Shown here piece after piece: positions 27,185 through 36,231 of a stretch of 64,000 bases of DNA (its first letter is position 1; each line of letters begins with the position of its first letter). The translations under genes and the position numbers were made by a program. Source of the DNA: Dermabacter sp. (GTDB lineage: Bacteria > Actinomycetota > Actinomycetes > Actinomycetales > Dermabacteraceae); contig JAUNTX010000002.1 in the NCBI GenBank assembly GCA_030538475.1, positions 1 to 64,000 on the forward strand. The letters run 5' to 3'. The notes under the pieces were generated by a model. It was not told the DNA's origin, ran no database searches, and saw nothing but the letters and a program-made list of their open reading frames with translations.

Positions 27185-28963
27185 ATGGTCACCATGAGTT
27201 CTTCGACCCCCGACGCCCATTCCGGTGGCAGCCACCTGGGCGTAGAACCGCCCGCGCCGGAGGATGCCCGGCCCGCGGGGCGTGAATCGTCTTCCCACGC
27301 CGCCCCCGAAACGCAGCGGGCGGTGCGCGGCGCCTTCTCGGGCCGCACCGCCTTCATTTTCGCCGCCATTGGCTCCGCCGTGGGCCTCGGCAACATCTGG
27401 CGCTTCCCCTACACCGCCTACGAAAACGGCGGCGGCGCGTTCCTCATCCCCTACCTCATCGCGCTCATCACCGCGGGTATCCCCCTGCTGTTTGTGGACT
27501 ACGCGATCGGGCATCGCTGGCGCAGTTCGGCCCCGCTGGCCTGGCGTCGGCTGAACCGCAAGACCGAGGCCGTGGGCTGGTGGCAGGTACTCATCTGCGT
27601 CATCATCGGCATGTATTACGCCGCGATCCTCGCGTGGGCCCTGTGGTACTTCGTCTTCTCCTTCACGCAAGCGTGGGGCGATTCCCCCGCGGACTTCTTC
27701 GGCGAGTTCACCCAGTCGGTGCCCGCGGAAACCACGGGCATCGGCTTCGACTTCGTGCCCGCGATCCTGGGCGGCATCATCCTCGTGTGGGTCGCCACGA
27801 TTGCAGTGCTCGCGCTCGGCGTGCAGCGCGGCATCGCCCGCAGCTCGATCATCTTCATCCCGCTGCTGATCGTCATGTTCCTCGTGCTCGTGATCTTCTC
27901 GCTCACCCTGCCGGGGGCCACCCTGGGCCTGAACGCCCTGTTCACGCCGAACTGGGCGGCCCTGACCGACGGGACCGTGTGGGTCGCGGCGTACGGCCAG
28001 ATCTTCTTTTCGCTGTCCGTCGCGTTCGGCATCATGCTCACCTACGCCTCCTACCTCAAGAAGAAGACCGACCTCACGGGCTCCGGGCTCGTGGTCGCGT
28101 TCTCCAACTCGGGCTTCGAGCTGCTGGCCGGCATCGGCGTGTTCGCGGCGCTCGGCTTCGTGGCGACCTCCCTCAACGTCGGCATCAACGACGTGGCCGC
28201 GGGCGGCATTGGCCTCGCGTTCATCGCGTTCCCCACGATCATCAACGAGGCGCCGTTCGGGGAGTTCATCGGCGTCCTGTTCTTCGGCTCGCTCGTGCTC
28301 GCGGGGTTCACCTCCCTCATCTCGATCCTCGAGGTCATCATCGCGGCCGTGCAGGACAAGCTGGGGCTCGGCCGCGTCGCGGCCACGCTCGGCGTCGGCA
28401 TCCCCATGGCTGTGCTGTCCACCCTCGGGTTCTCCACCACCACGGGGCTGAACCTCCTGGATATCTCGGACAAGTTCGTGAACTCGTTCGGCATCGTCGC
28501 GGCCGCCCTCGTCGGCACGTTCCTGCTGGCCTTCGTGGTGCGGGCGATCCCCACGCTGCGCGATCACCTCAACATGTTCGGCACACTCAAGGTGGGCGAC
28601 TTCTGGTTCGTGACCGTGAGCGCTGTGGCGCCCCTGATCCTCCTGGTCACCCTGTACCTAGACGCCACGGAGATCGTGAAGAACGGCTATGGCGGCATGC
28701 CCTCGTGGTTCGTCAACGTGTTCGGGTGGGGCATGGCCGCGAGCCTGGTCATCATCGCGATCCTCGTGAGCCGGATCCCGTGGCCCGCCCGCTCCAACGC
28801 CTCGCGCCTGGATTCCGACGGCGATCCCATCGCCGCGCAGGTCGTGGCCGACACCCGCCTCGAGCCCCCAACGGAGCATCACCGCTTCCCGCAGGAGCTT
28901 CGCCCCGACGTCGCGTCCGAGCGGCGCCCCGAACCGCCCGCAACCGAAGGAGAGAGCGCATGA
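27185..28963 (+). CDS. metP: Sodium-dependent amino acid transporter, NSS family (MetP type)
   Basis: 592 residues with about 12 spans. The NSS signature GSAVGLGNIWRFPY with the Na+/substrate site begins near residue 60, and ENGGGAFLIPYL follows. The N-terminal 50 and C-terminal 50 residues are hydrophilic and low complexity. The next gene, overlapping by 4 bases, is a MetS-like small subunit; in Corynebacterium glutamicum MetP needs MetS for methionine and alanine uptake, so I infer the same substrates. Two candidate starts (27185 and 27194) lack a clear ribosome site. The 299 bases between the SRP RNA and this gene show nothing else. Confidence 0.87.
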   Translation: MVTMSSSTPDAHSGGSHLGVEPPAPEDARPAGRESSSHAAPETQRAVRGAFSGRTAFIFAAIGSAVGLGNIWRFPYTAYENGGGAFLIPYLIALITAGIPLLFVDYAIGHRWRSSAPLAWRRLNRKTEAVGWWQVLICVIIGMYYAAILAWALWYFVFSFTQAWGDSPADFFGEFTQSVPAETTGIGFDFVPAILGGIILVWVATIAVLALGVQRGIARSSIIFIPLLIVMFLVLVIFSLTLPGATLGLNALFTPNWAALTDGTVWVAAYGQIFFSLSVAFGIMLTYASYLKKKTDLTGSGLVVAFSNSGFELLAGIGVFAALGFVATSLNVGINDVAAGGIGLAFIAFPTIINEAPFGEFIGVLFFGSLVLAGFTSLISILEVIIAAVQDKLGLGRVAATLGVGIPMAVLSTLGFSTTTGLNLLDISDKFVNSFGIVAAALVGTFLLAFVVRAIPTLRDHLNMFGTLKVGDFWFVTVSAVAPLILLVTLYLDATEIVKNGYGGMPSWFVNVFGWGMAASLVIIAILVSRIPWPARSNASRLDSDGDPIAAQVVADTRLEPPTEHHRFPQELRPDVASERRPEPPATEGESA

Positions 28964-29073
28964 CCGGCTCCGCCATCGCCCTGCTCGTCGTGTCCATCGT
29001 GGTGCTGTGGGGCGGCCTCGCCGCCTCCATCGTCAACCTCGTGCGCCACCCCGACCAGTCGTCCGAGGACTGA
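28960..29073 (+). CDS. metS: Small subunit of MetP-type transporter
   Basis: 37-residue protein with one membrane span (ALLVVSIVVLWGGLAASI) and the tail NLVRHPDQSSED. Pattern and position match MetS, the essential small partner of the methionine/alanine carrier. AAGGAGAG stands before the ATG, which overlaps the metP stop (ATGA), so the two are made in fixed ratio. Confidence 0.85.
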   Translation: MTGSAIALLVVSIVVLWGGLAASIVNLVRHPDQSSED

Positions 29074-29238
29074 TCCGCTCGCCCCACCGTCCCCTCGCCC
29101 ATCTGTGACGTTCGCCCCTGCCCCACCCCGCACGGGGCCGACGCAGATGCGGCGGGCGGGCGCAGCGGGTAAGCTCTTCACTGTTGTCTGCCTCCGGCCT
29201 CATCGGGTCGCTCCGGCGAAGTCGAGCAGATCAACCCT

Positions 29239-29326
29239 GGAGGATTCGCCTAGCGGCCTATGGCGCACGCCTGGAACGCGTGTTGGGTTAACGCCCTCAG
29301 GGGTTCAAATCCCCTATCCTCCGCCA
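29239..29326 (+). tRNA. tRNA-Ser (anticodon GGA)
   Basis: Class II tRNA. The acceptor GGAGGAT pairs with ATCCTCC, the discriminator is G, and CCA is encoded. The anticodon stem CACGC/GCGTG holds the loop CTGGAAC (anticodon GGA, reading UCC and UCU). A long variable arm follows, then the TTCAAAT T-loop. A terminator hairpin follows at once. Confidence 0.96.
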
Positions 29327-29330
29327 AAGA

Positions 29331-29365
29331 AACCCCCGTCAGCGGTGATCGCCGACGGGGGTTTT
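29331..29365 (+). terminator. Rho-independent terminator after tRNA-Ser
   Basis: AACCCCCGTC and GACGGGGGTT arms pair perfectly over 10 bp with a 13-base loop, ending in TTTT. Confidence 0.85.
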
Positions 29366-29421
29366 CGCGTTCCCCGGCCCCTGCGCGAGCAACCGTCGGC
29401 CCACACCCAAAGGCACGAGCT

Positions 29422-30198
29422 TTGACCTCCTCACCCACCCCGCGAATCTCCCGCCGCGCCCTCACGAAGGGCGTGGCCTGGGCCGCCCCCACCGTCGTCG
29501 TCGCCACCGCCGTCCCCGCCTACGCCGCGAGCGCCCGCGTCACCGGCTCCGTCGGGGAGCTGTTCTACGGCGAAGGCGATGCCGATCTGCAGAACCTCTA
29601 CGCGTGCCTGGCTATCGACGCGAGCACCACGATCCCAAGCGGCACGCTCATCACGTGGCACGTCACCACGTCGGAGCTCGTTCCCGTTCCGTCGGTCTCC
29701 CCGTCGGCGGCGGCCTGGTCGCTCACCACGAATCTTCCCGCCGGCACCCTCACCACGGCCTTCACGGTGACCTTCCGGGCACGTCAGGACGTGCGCCCCG
29801 GCGCGTGGGCGGATGGGGACTGCGGGCTCTACATGTTCTGGGACTCCACGGTTCCCGGCGCCGCGCCGCCCCTGCCCACCCTCACGCGGGTGACGGTCGC
29901 ATCGGCAACGTCTGGCTCCGCCACGGGCGATGCCACGTCACTCACGTGGATCACGCCGATCCGCTATTCGGACCCGTGGATCGCGCCCGTCGCCATGCGG
30001 TTCGAGGGCAGTAGCACGGGCTGCTACCCGCGGGTGCGCTACTGGTTCCAGCACGGCTACTACCCGGAAACCAGCACCGCGGGAGCCCCGTGCGGCGACG
30101 GCGGTAACAACTCGAGCACTTTGTATCCCGACGGCTCGTGCACGCGGGTCGTCATCTACCCCGGCCAGCAGGCCGCGATCCCCGCGCGCTGCGTGTAG
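29422..30198 (+). CDS. Exported Cys-rich surface protein, paralogue 1
   Basis: 258 residues of unknown function, start TTG at 29422 with AAAGG upstream. Earlier in-frame starts would run through the tRNA. The signal is Tat-like: ISRRALTKGVAWAAPT, then a hydrophobic stretch ending PAYA-AS. The mature part is Thr/Ser-rich beta-type sequence with six Cys that line up with those of paralogue 3 at 33860 (ending ARCV versus SRCV). It also shares SLTTNLPAGT, FTVTFRA and NNSSTLYP with that protein. No anchor is visible, so it is probably released or wall-associated. Confidence 0.72.
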   Translation: MTSSPTPRISRRALTKGVAWAAPTVVVATAVPAYAASARVTGSVGELFYGEGDADLQNLYACLAIDASTTIPSGTLITWHVTTSELVPVPSVSPSAAAWSLTTNLPAGTLTTAFTVTFRARQDVRPGAWADGDCGLYMFWDSTVPGAAPPLPTLTRVTVASATSGSATGDATSLTWITPIRYSDPWIAPVAMRFEGSSTGCYPRVRYWFQHGYYPETSTAGAPCGDGGNNSSTLYPDGSCTRVVIYPGQQAAIPARCV

Positions 30199-30224
30199 GT
30201 CGCGGCCCGTCGCGCGCGGCCCGG

Positions 30225-32060
30225 CTATTCGTCGGCGAGGAACGGGGAGGACTGCGCCTGCACCATGTCGGCAAAGATGCCGCCGCCCGCCACCAGGTCG
30301 CGCGGCGCGCCGGATTCGACCACCCGGCCGTCTTCGATCACGAGCACGCGATCGGCCGCGAGGGCCTGCGGCATACGGTGGGTGACGATGAGGGCCGTGC
30401 GGTCCCGCACGAACTCCTTGATCGAGGCGAACACTTCCGCCTCGAAAATCGGGTCGATAGCCGACGTGGGTTCGTCCAGGATCACCACGCGGCTGTCCTT
30501 GGCAATCGCGCGCGCGAGGCCCAGGCGTTGCAGTTCGCCGCCGGACAGCTCCGTTCCACCGAACTCGACGCCGAGCTCCTCATCGAGCGAGCGGGGCGCA
30601 TCCGCGCCGTAGGCCGCGCGCATCGACTCGGCGATGAGGGCATCGGGCACGTCGCGCCCGAGCGTGACGTTCTGGCCGAACGTCATCGCGAAGGCGGAGG
30701 TGGACTGGAAGATTGGACTCACCGATTCCCGCCAGATGTCCACGCCGTCGCGGTCGAGCGCCACGCCGTCGCACAGCACCACCCCGGCGGTGGGCCCGTA
30801 GAAGCCGCACACGAGTTTGAGGAGCGTGGACTTCCCGGCGCCGTTCTTGCCCACGATGGCCACCGTCTCGCCGTCGGCCACGCTGAACGACATCGCGTCA
30901 ATCGCCGGTTTCTGGGCCGACGGATACGTGAAGGACACGTCACGAAACTCAATGACCGCTGAGGGAGGCTGGCCGACGGGAGAGGGGGCAGCCTCGGCTG
31001 GTGAAGGGAAGGCCGCGAGTGAAGGGGAAGCCGCGGGTGAGGGGGACGCCTCCTGCGCACCCTCGGGCAGGGTCGACTCCCTGAACGCGAGCAAGCGGTT
31101 GAGGTCCTTGAAGAAGAACGCCTTTTCGTTGAGGTAGGCCAGGTTTTCCACAACCTCGGTCGAGGCCTGCTGCATCGAGGAGAATGCCTGCACGCCCGCC
31201 GCGAGGCCCGCCACGGCCATGCCCGCCGTGTCCGCGTTGATGAGCAGGAGCACGATGGACGCCACGTAGAGCGCCACGCCGATGGCGATGCCGGGGGCGT
31301 TCTTCAGCAGGCCGCGATGCCGGTGCCCGCGCAGATCGGCCAGCATCTCCGTCTTGTTGGAGGCGAAGCGGGCGTGGATGAGGCCCTGCATCCCGTGCGC
31401 GCGCGTTTCCATCGCGGTCTCGCGTTGCAAGAAGAGGGCCACCAGGTAGTCGAGGAAGCGCGCCGTGTGCGCCCGCTGCCGGATGCCCACCCAGTTGGCT
31501 TCGCGCAGCGACGTGAAGGCGCGATGCAGCGGGATCGCCGCGACCAGCATGAGCAGGGGGATGTACCAGGCGAAGGTCCACAGAATGATCGCGTAGGAGA
31601 TGAGCGAGATTCCACTGCGCAGGATGTAGCTGTAGAGGACGATGTAGTTCACCGGTCTGCTTTTCGCTTCCCTGACCACGAGGCTCACGATGTCGTAGGC
31701 GTCGGGATCGTCAAACAGCTCCATGGTCTTCAGGGTGGTGCCGCGGTGAAGAAGGAGTTCCTGCAGGTAGGTGGTCAGGTCCTCGTTGAGCCGCCCGCTC
31801 AGCGAAAACACAATGGGGAACGTAGTGAGCGAGACGGCCGTGAGCAGGCCCCAGAAGGTCGCGAGCCGCGGGAGGTCGGCCGTGAACGTTCCCCGCGAGA
31901 AACTTCCCACGGTGTCCCCGAGCAACAGCACGGTCGCCGGACCGGCGAGCCCCTGGAGCAGAAGAAACGCGCTGAGCAGGAGGAACGGCCCGCGTGATGC
32001 TCGCCAGACGTGAGGAAGGGCTGCCAGGGGCGCCGCCGCGCGCTCAAGCCGTCTGCGCAT
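30225..32060 (-). CDS. ABC transporter, fused permease and ATPase (export type)
   Basis: 611 residues. An ABC-type six-span membrane domain fills residues 20-330. A Ser/Pro/Ala linker with short PSPAA repeats (about 343-375) follows, then the ATPase: Walker A VGKNGAGKST, signature ELSGGELQR and Walker B VVILDEPTSAID. It forms a half-transporter that must dimerise. The C-terminal ATPase and overall length fit bacteriocin/peptide or lipid exporters, but no substrate domain is seen. Neighbouring exported proteins use Tat-type signals and so do not need it. ATG at 32060 begins MRRRLERAAA. Confidence 0.87.
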   Translation of the reverse strand: MRRRLERAAAPLAALPHVWRASRGPFLLLSAFLLLQGLAGPATVLLLGDTVGSFSRGTFTADLPRLATFWGLLTAVSLTTFPIVFSLSGRLNEDLTTYLQELLLHRGTTLKTMELFDDPDAYDIVSLVVREAKSRPVNYIVLYSYILRSGISLISYAIILWTFAWYIPLLMLVAAIPLHRAFTSLREANWVGIRQRAHTARFLDYLVALFLQRETAMETRAHGMQGLIHARFASNKTEMLADLRGHRHRGLLKNAPGIAIGVALYVASIVLLLINADTAGMAVAGLAAGVQAFSSMQQASTEVVENLAYLNEKAFFFKDLNRLLAFRESTLPEGAQEASPSPAASPSLAAFPSPAEAAPSPVGQPPSAVIEFRDVSFTYPSAQKPAIDAMSFSVADGETVAIVGKNGAGKSTLLKLVCGFYGPTAGVVLCDGVALDRDGVDIWRESVSPIFQSTSAFAMTFGQNVTLGRDVPDALIAESMRAAYGADAPRSLDEELGVEFGGTELSGGELQRLGLARAIAKDSRVVILDEPTSAIDPIFEAEVFASIKEFVRDRTALIVTHRMPQALAADRVLVIEDGRVVESGAPRDLVAGGGIFADMVQAQSSPFLADE

Positions 32061-32372
32061 TGATGTGCCTCCGAATGTCGCGGGGAGAGTGAGGTGGGCC
32101 TCTCAGGCTACGGGCCCACAAGCGCCGCGGGGCGGCGAGACACGCGAGGGATCGCGCCCCGGGGCAGGCCCCGTCGGTGGCCGTTTTGGCATGTGAGACG
32201 ACGCGCTCCCGGGTATGACCTCGCACACCCGGCCCTTATGTCCCTATCCCTACTGGGTGGTTAGCCGCTTACCATGGAGTCGTCTGCGGATCGGTCGTTC
32301 GACGGTATCCGCATCAGCCGCACGCACCGTGCGCGCTTTTCGCTGATACGCCCCTCACGTGAAGGATGATTC
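32061..32372. other. Divergent intergenic region with promoter and hairpins
   Basis: 312 bases between the ABC exporter (minus) and paralogue 2 (plus). It contains a TACCAT box at 32270-32275 shared with the region before paralogue 3 and an inverted repeat with GCGGAT/ATCCGC arms at 32286-32312. No ORF is credible. Confidence 0.5.
32268..32276 (+). promoter_or_regulatory. Shared CTTACCATG element, candidate -10 region
   Basis: CTTACCATG followed by GAG, 97 bases before the start of paralogue 2. The same 9 bases, followed by AAG, occur 103 bases before paralogue 3 (33749-33757). TACCAT fits a TAnnnT -10 box. No -35 box is clear. Confidence 0.4.
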
Positions 32373-33050
32373 ATGACCACGACCGACGAGAAGCAGATCT
32401 CGCGCCGCGCCATCGCCAAGGGCGTGGCCTGGGCCGCCCCCACCGCCGTCGTCGCCTCCGCCCTCCCGGCCTACGCCACCTCCTCCCCGAACGGCGAGCA
32501 GGGCGGTCTGTGCTGGGTGGGCCAATCGGGCACCACCGTCAACAACGCCAATGTCTACCTCTACCTCTATGTCGGCGCCTCCGAGGCGATCGCGGCACGA
32601 GCGGGCTCGTGGACGTACACGGTCACGGTGAAGTACGCCAATAACACGGACTTCAACACGTTCACCAACCCGTTCAACGTGAGCTACGGGGCGTTCAGCG
32701 GTTCCATGAGCCAGTGCGCGGCCAACGCGAGCACCCGCACCCGCACCTTCACGATCACCTTCACGAATAACAACGCCCTCCCCGCGGGATACCGGTCGTG
32801 CCAGCCGTACATCCACTCGGGGAACAACACGGGGGTCAAGCCCAGCACGCAGATCACCGTGACCTCGAAGGAATCGGGCGTCACGAACTCGGTGCTGTTC
32901 AATCAGCCGAACTCGACGTGGGGCTGCACGCCGCAGTACACGAGCACGCCCACCTCTCCCCCGCAGTCGGGCTGCTGCTACTACAGCAGCTCCGGCCGCG
33001 CCGTCACCAACCAGGCCGCGAACTGCGCCACCGGCACCCCCAGCTGCTAA
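32373..33050 (+). CDS. Exported Cys-rich surface protein, paralogue 2
   Basis: 225 residues, unknown function. The Tat-like signal ISRRAIAKGVAWAAPT ends PAYA-TS and is almost identical to those of paralogues 1 and 3. The mature part has many Asn/Thr and aromatic residues in alternating beta-strand patterns and ends in a Cys-rich segment (SGCCYYSS to PSC). The C-terminal parts are not alignable by eye with the other two, so the signal is conserved more than the cargo. GAAGGA precedes the ATG. The next Tat protein starts 26 bases downstream, so they may be one operon. Confidence 0.72.
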   Translation: MTTTDEKQISRRAIAKGVAWAAPTAVVASALPAYATSSPNGEQGGLCWVGQSGTTVNNANVYLYLYVGASEAIAARAGSWTYTVTVKYANNTDFNTFTNPFNVSYGAFSGSMSQCAANASTRTRTFTITFTNNNALPAGYRSCQPYIHSGNNTGVKPSTQITVTSKESGVTNSVLFNQPNSTWGCTPQYTSTPTSPPQSGCCYYSSSGRAVTNQAANCATGTPSC

Positions 33051-33076
33051 TCCAGCCCCTCACGAAAGGCACCGCC

Positions 33077-33619
33077 ATGATTCAGCCGCTGAGCCGCCGC
33101 CACTTCCTCACCGCCACCACCGCCGGAGCTCTCGTGGCCGGCGGCCTGGTCGCCGCCCCGGCGATGGCCGCCTCCACGAGCACGAACGGCATCCACAAGG
33201 TGTACGTCAGTGGGGTCACGATCAATTCCACCAACAAGCAGGTCACCGTCGCCGTCGGCCCCACCACGGCGGGCACCACCGTGCCCGCAGGCAGCACCTG
33301 GGTGTACACGCTCAACGTCTGGGCCCAGTTCGCGAACGAAGGCGTGAACCGCCCCACCACCTCGCGCGCGAACAGCGTGGGCTCCTGGTCCGCACCCCGC
33401 CTCGTGGCGCGTGACGGAGCGAAGTCCACTTTCGAGCTGCGGTGGACCAGCACGGTGCCGCTGAGCACCACCTCGCGCGGCCCGTCGTTCCAGTGGACCA
33501 ATAGCCAGAATCCGCTGCGCCCCGGCTCGGAGATCCAGGTGATCTCGACCGCGCCCGACGGCACCGTGACCGACCAGTTCATCGACCCCAATCAGCCCCG
33601 GGGAACGTACTACTTCTAA
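33077..33619 (+). CDS. Tat-exported protein, 180 aa, unknown
   Basis: Classical twin-arginine signal: LSRRHFLTATTAGALVAGG, cleaved after AMA-AS near residue 32. The mature part of about 148 residues has no Cys, is rich in Thr, Ser and Val, and ends FIDPNQPRGTYYF. No family recognised. GAAAGG lies before the ATG. It sits between two members of the SRRxxxKGVAWAAPT group and is probably expressed with paralogue 2. Confidence 0.72.
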   Translation: MIQPLSRRHFLTATTAGALVAGGLVAAPAMAASTSTNGIHKVYVSGVTINSTNKQVTVAVGPTTAGTTVPAGSTWVYTLNVWAQFANEGVNRPTTSRANSVGSWSAPRLVARDGAKSTFELRWTSTVPLSTTSRGPSFQWTNSQNPLRPGSEIQVISTAPDGTVTDQFIDPNQPRGTYYF

Positions 33620-33748
33620 AGCCTTCTACGTCGCTGTCCACAGGGCCGCGGCCGTGCGTGCGGGAACGTCATGGCCGCGGCTTCGTGCTGCCCGTATGGC
33701 ATCGACCACGAAACGCGCGTGGGCCCTCCGCTCACGCCCGCCTTGCCC

Positions 33749-33757
33749 CTTACCATG
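33749..33757 (+). promoter_or_regulatory. Shared CTTACCATG element before paralogue 3
   Basis: Second copy of the element at 32268-32276, 103 bases before the start codon at 33860. The 240-base gap it lies in has no gene. Confidence 0.4.
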
Positions 33758-33859
33758 AAGGCGCTTTCAGGCGGGCAGCTCGCTCCCGGGCCAACCGGTT
33801 TGTTAGCTCCCCCGCGTGCGTGCCTGAGGCACGGACACCCCTCATGCGAAGGAACACGA

Positions 33860-34621
33860 ATGACACCCACCGAACAGCGCCAGATCTCCCGACGCTCCAT
33901 TGCCAAGGGCGTGGCCTGGGCCGCCCCCACGGCCGTTATCGCCACCGCCATCCCCGCCTATGCCGTGAGCCCCAAGGTCACCGGAACCGTCTGCCAGATC
34001 TTCTACGGCGGCGGCACCGTCAACGTGCAGACCACGAACGTGCACCTTGACATCGTGGCCCCGAACGGCGTTCCCGCGGGCACTGTGCTCACGTGGACGG
34101 TGACGACTGACAAAGCCGTTGGCGTGCCCGGCCTGTCGACCTCCGGGAACAATGGATGGACCCTCACCACGAACCTGCCGAAGGGCACCTCCACCACCTC
34201 CTTCACGGTGACGTTCCGGGCCCTGCAGGACACGGGCACCCTCAACTGTGGTCCGTTCATGGTGTGGGACGGATCGGGCTCTGCTGGAAGCTCCAGCATC
34301 CCCGTCGGTACCCGCATCACCGTGGCCTCCACCACCTCCGGTACCGCTACGGGCGACAACTCCTCGCTCACGTGGACCATCCCGAAGCGCGCGTCCACCA
34401 GCATCGCCGGCCCGACGGCCATGCGATTCGTCAGCAGCAGCACAAGCTGCTACCCGCCCGTCCGGTACGCCTTCATGGCCGGAAATACAGCCAGCTACGG
34501 CACCAACGCCAGGGGCTGTGGCGATAACGCCAACAACTCGAGCACGATCTACCCAAACAACGCCTGCGCGAGCGTCATGATCCCCTCGGGCCAGGCGACC
34601 ATTCCTTCGCGCTGCGTCTAA
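33860..34621 (+). CDS. Exported Cys-rich surface protein, paralogue 3
   Basis: 253 residues. The signal ISRRSIAKGVAWAAPT ends PAYA-VS. The mature part aligns end to end with paralogue 1 (VTGTV versus VTGSV, LTTNLPKGT, FTVTFRALQD, VASTTSGTATGD, AMRF, CYPPVRY, NNSSTIYPN, SRCV), with the six Cys conserved. The pair duplicated before paralogue 1 was separated by the ABC gene. GAAGGA stands before the ATG at 33860; a strong hairpin at 34658-34692 ends the unit. Function unknown; a surface adhesin or matrix protein is a guess. Confidence 0.74.
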   Translation: MTPTEQRQISRRSIAKGVAWAAPTAVIATAIPAYAVSPKVTGTVCQIFYGGGTVNVQTTNVHLDIVAPNGVPAGTVLTWTVTTDKAVGVPGLSTSGNNGWTLTTNLPKGTSTTSFTVTFRALQDTGTLNCGPFMVWDGSGSAGSSSIPVGTRITVASTTSGTATGDNSSLTWTIPKRASTSIAGPTAMRFVSSSTSCYPPVRYAFMAGNTASYGTNARGCGDNANNSSTIYPNNACASVMIPSGQATIPSRCV

Positions 34622-34657
34622 TCACCCTCGCGGCTGCGGCCGCACCCCAGCGTGTCC

Positions 34658-34692
34658 CCGTCGGGCCCGTGGCTTCTGCCCGGGCCCGACGG
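34658..34692 (+). terminator. GC-rich hairpin terminator
   Basis: CCGTCGGGCCCG and CGGGCCCGACGG arms (12 bp, perfect) around an 11-base loop, downstream of paralogue 3. There is no T run. Confidence 0.6.
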
Positions 34693-34757
34693 CCTATCGC
34701 CACCCACCACACCCACGGCGAGCATGGACCTGCCGCGCACCACCCCCGCCCCGTTGC

Positions 34758-34763
34758 TAGATT
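34758..34763 (+). promoter_or_regulatory. -10 box of leaderless antiporter promoter
   Basis: TAGATT, 6 bases, then the GTG start at 34770. Confidence 0.5.
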
Positions 34764-34769
34764 GAGCGT

Positions 34770-36212
34770 GTGCTGACAAACTCCGTTCTCCTCGCCGTCA
34801 TCGTCATGCTCGTGCTCTCGGTCTCCCGCGTGCACGTGGTGCTCGCGCTGTTCATCGGCGCCGTCGTCGGGGGCCTGCTCGGCGGCCTCGGACTGGACGG
34901 CACCATGGTGGCCTTCCAGGACGGCCTGGGCGCGGGCGCGAAGATCGCCCTCAGTTATGCCCTGCTCGGGGCCTTCGCCATGGCCGTCGCCAATTCGGGC
35001 CTGCCGGAGCTGTTGGCGCGCTGGCTCATCGCGAAGGTCTCCCCTGCCGGCGCTTCGGGCGGGGGCGCCGCGTCGGCCCGCACGATCCTCGTCACGAAGT
35101 ACCTCATGGTCGCGGGCATCCTCGCGATGAGCATCATGAGCCAGAACCTCATCCCCGTCCACATCGCGTTCATCCCCCTGCTCATCCCGCCGCTGCTGAG
35201 CGTCATGAACGCGCTGCACCTGGACCGGCGCCTCGTGGCGTGCGTGCTGACGTTCGGCCTGGTCACCACCTACATGTACCTGCCCATCGGGTTCGGCGCG
35301 ATCTTCCTCAACGACATCCTGCTGGGCAACATCGCCAAGGGCGGCATGGACACCTCGGGCATCAGCATCATGACGGCGATGGGGATTCCCGCGCTCGGCA
35401 TGGTGGTGGGCCTACTCGTGGCGGTGTTCGTGAGCTACCGGAAGCCCCGCACGTACGCGGAGGTCACCGTTGGCGCGGCTGGCAGCGGGGCTTCCTCGGG
35501 GCCGTCCGCGAGTACCGGGAGCGTCGGCGCAGGAGCGGGGCCCGACGGCGCGGCCGCCGGAGCTGGCGCGATCTCGACCTACCGGATCGTCATGTCCCTC
35601 ATCGCCATCGTGGCCTGCTTCGGGATCCAGCTGTGGATGAACGCGGCGGGCGGCGAGGCCGATGCGCTGCTCGTGGGCGCGCTCGTGGGCCTCGCGATCT
35701 TCCTCATCAGCGGCGCCGTGCCGTGGAAGAACGCCGACGACGTGTTCACGCAGGGCATGCGCATGATGGCGCTCATCGGCTTCATCATGATTTCCGCGCA
35801 GGGCTTCGCCGCGGTCATGACGGCCACGGGCGACATCGAGCCGCTCGTCAACGCATCCTCCCAGATTTTCGCGGGCTCGAAGGGCGCGGCGGCGCTCGGC
35901 ATGCTGCTCGTGGGCCTGATCGTCACGATGGGCATCGGGTCCAGCTTCTCCACGCTGCCGATCATCGCCGCGATCTACGTGCCGCTGTGCGTCTCGCTCG
36001 GCTTCTCGCCGCTCGCCACCGTGGCGCTCATCGGGACGGCGGGCGCGCTCGGCGACGCGGGCAGCCCCGCCTCCGATTCCACACTCGGCCCCACCTCTGG
36101 CCTCAACGCCGACGGGCAGCACGATCACATTCGCGATTCGGTGATCCCCACGTTCCTGCACTTCAACATCCCGCTGCTCATCGCGGGCTGGATCGCCGCG
36201 ATGGTGCTGTGA
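34770..36212 (+). CDS. Na+/H+ antiporter family protein (YuiF/NhaC-like)
   Basis: 480 residues with about 11 spans, GTG start. [21 protein letters not shown] and the Gly-rich [21 protein letters not shown] segments match YuiF-type antiporters of the ion transporter superfamily. [35 protein letters not shown], split here by family convention, carries polar residues near the last span. A 45-residue Gly/Ala/Ser insert near 235-275 is a cytoplasmic loop. Substrate may be Na+/H+ or a small organic acid. Convergent with the OmpA-like gene, 19 bases apart. Confidence 0.78.
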   Translation: MLTNSVLLAVIVMLVLSVSRVHVVLALFIGAVVGGLLGGLGLDGTMVAFQDGLGAGAKIALSYALLGAFAMAVANSGLPELLARWLIAKVSPAGASGGGAASARTILVTKYLMVAGILAMSIMSQNLIPVHIAFIPLLIPPLLSVMNALHLDRRLVACVLTFGLVTTYMYLPIGFGAIFLNDILLGNIAKGGMDTSGISIMTAMGIPALGMVVGLLVAVFVSYRKPRTYAEVTVGAAGSGASSGPSASTGSVGAGAGPDGAAAGAGAISTYRIVMSLIAIVACFGIQLWMNAAGGEADALLVGALVGLAIFLISGAVPWKNADDVFTQGMRMMALIGFIMISAQGFAAVMTATGDIEPLVNASSQIFAGSKGAAALGMLLVGLIVTMGIGSSFSTLPIIAAIYVPLCVSLGFSPLATVALIGTAGALGDAGSPASDSTLGPTSGLNADGQHDHIRDSVIPTFLHFNIPLLIAGWIAAMVL

Positions 36213-36231
36213 CGCGCAGCAGCAGCCGAGG

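Noticed and set aside
26840..28567. 575-codon minus-strand frame opposite metP
   Set aside because: Glu/Arg/His-rich shadow; metP motifs are on the plus strand.
29260..29421. N-terminal extension of exported paralogue 1
   Set aside because: It runs through tRNA-Ser and its terminator; the TTG at 29422 with AAAGG matches the N-termini of the other two paralogues.
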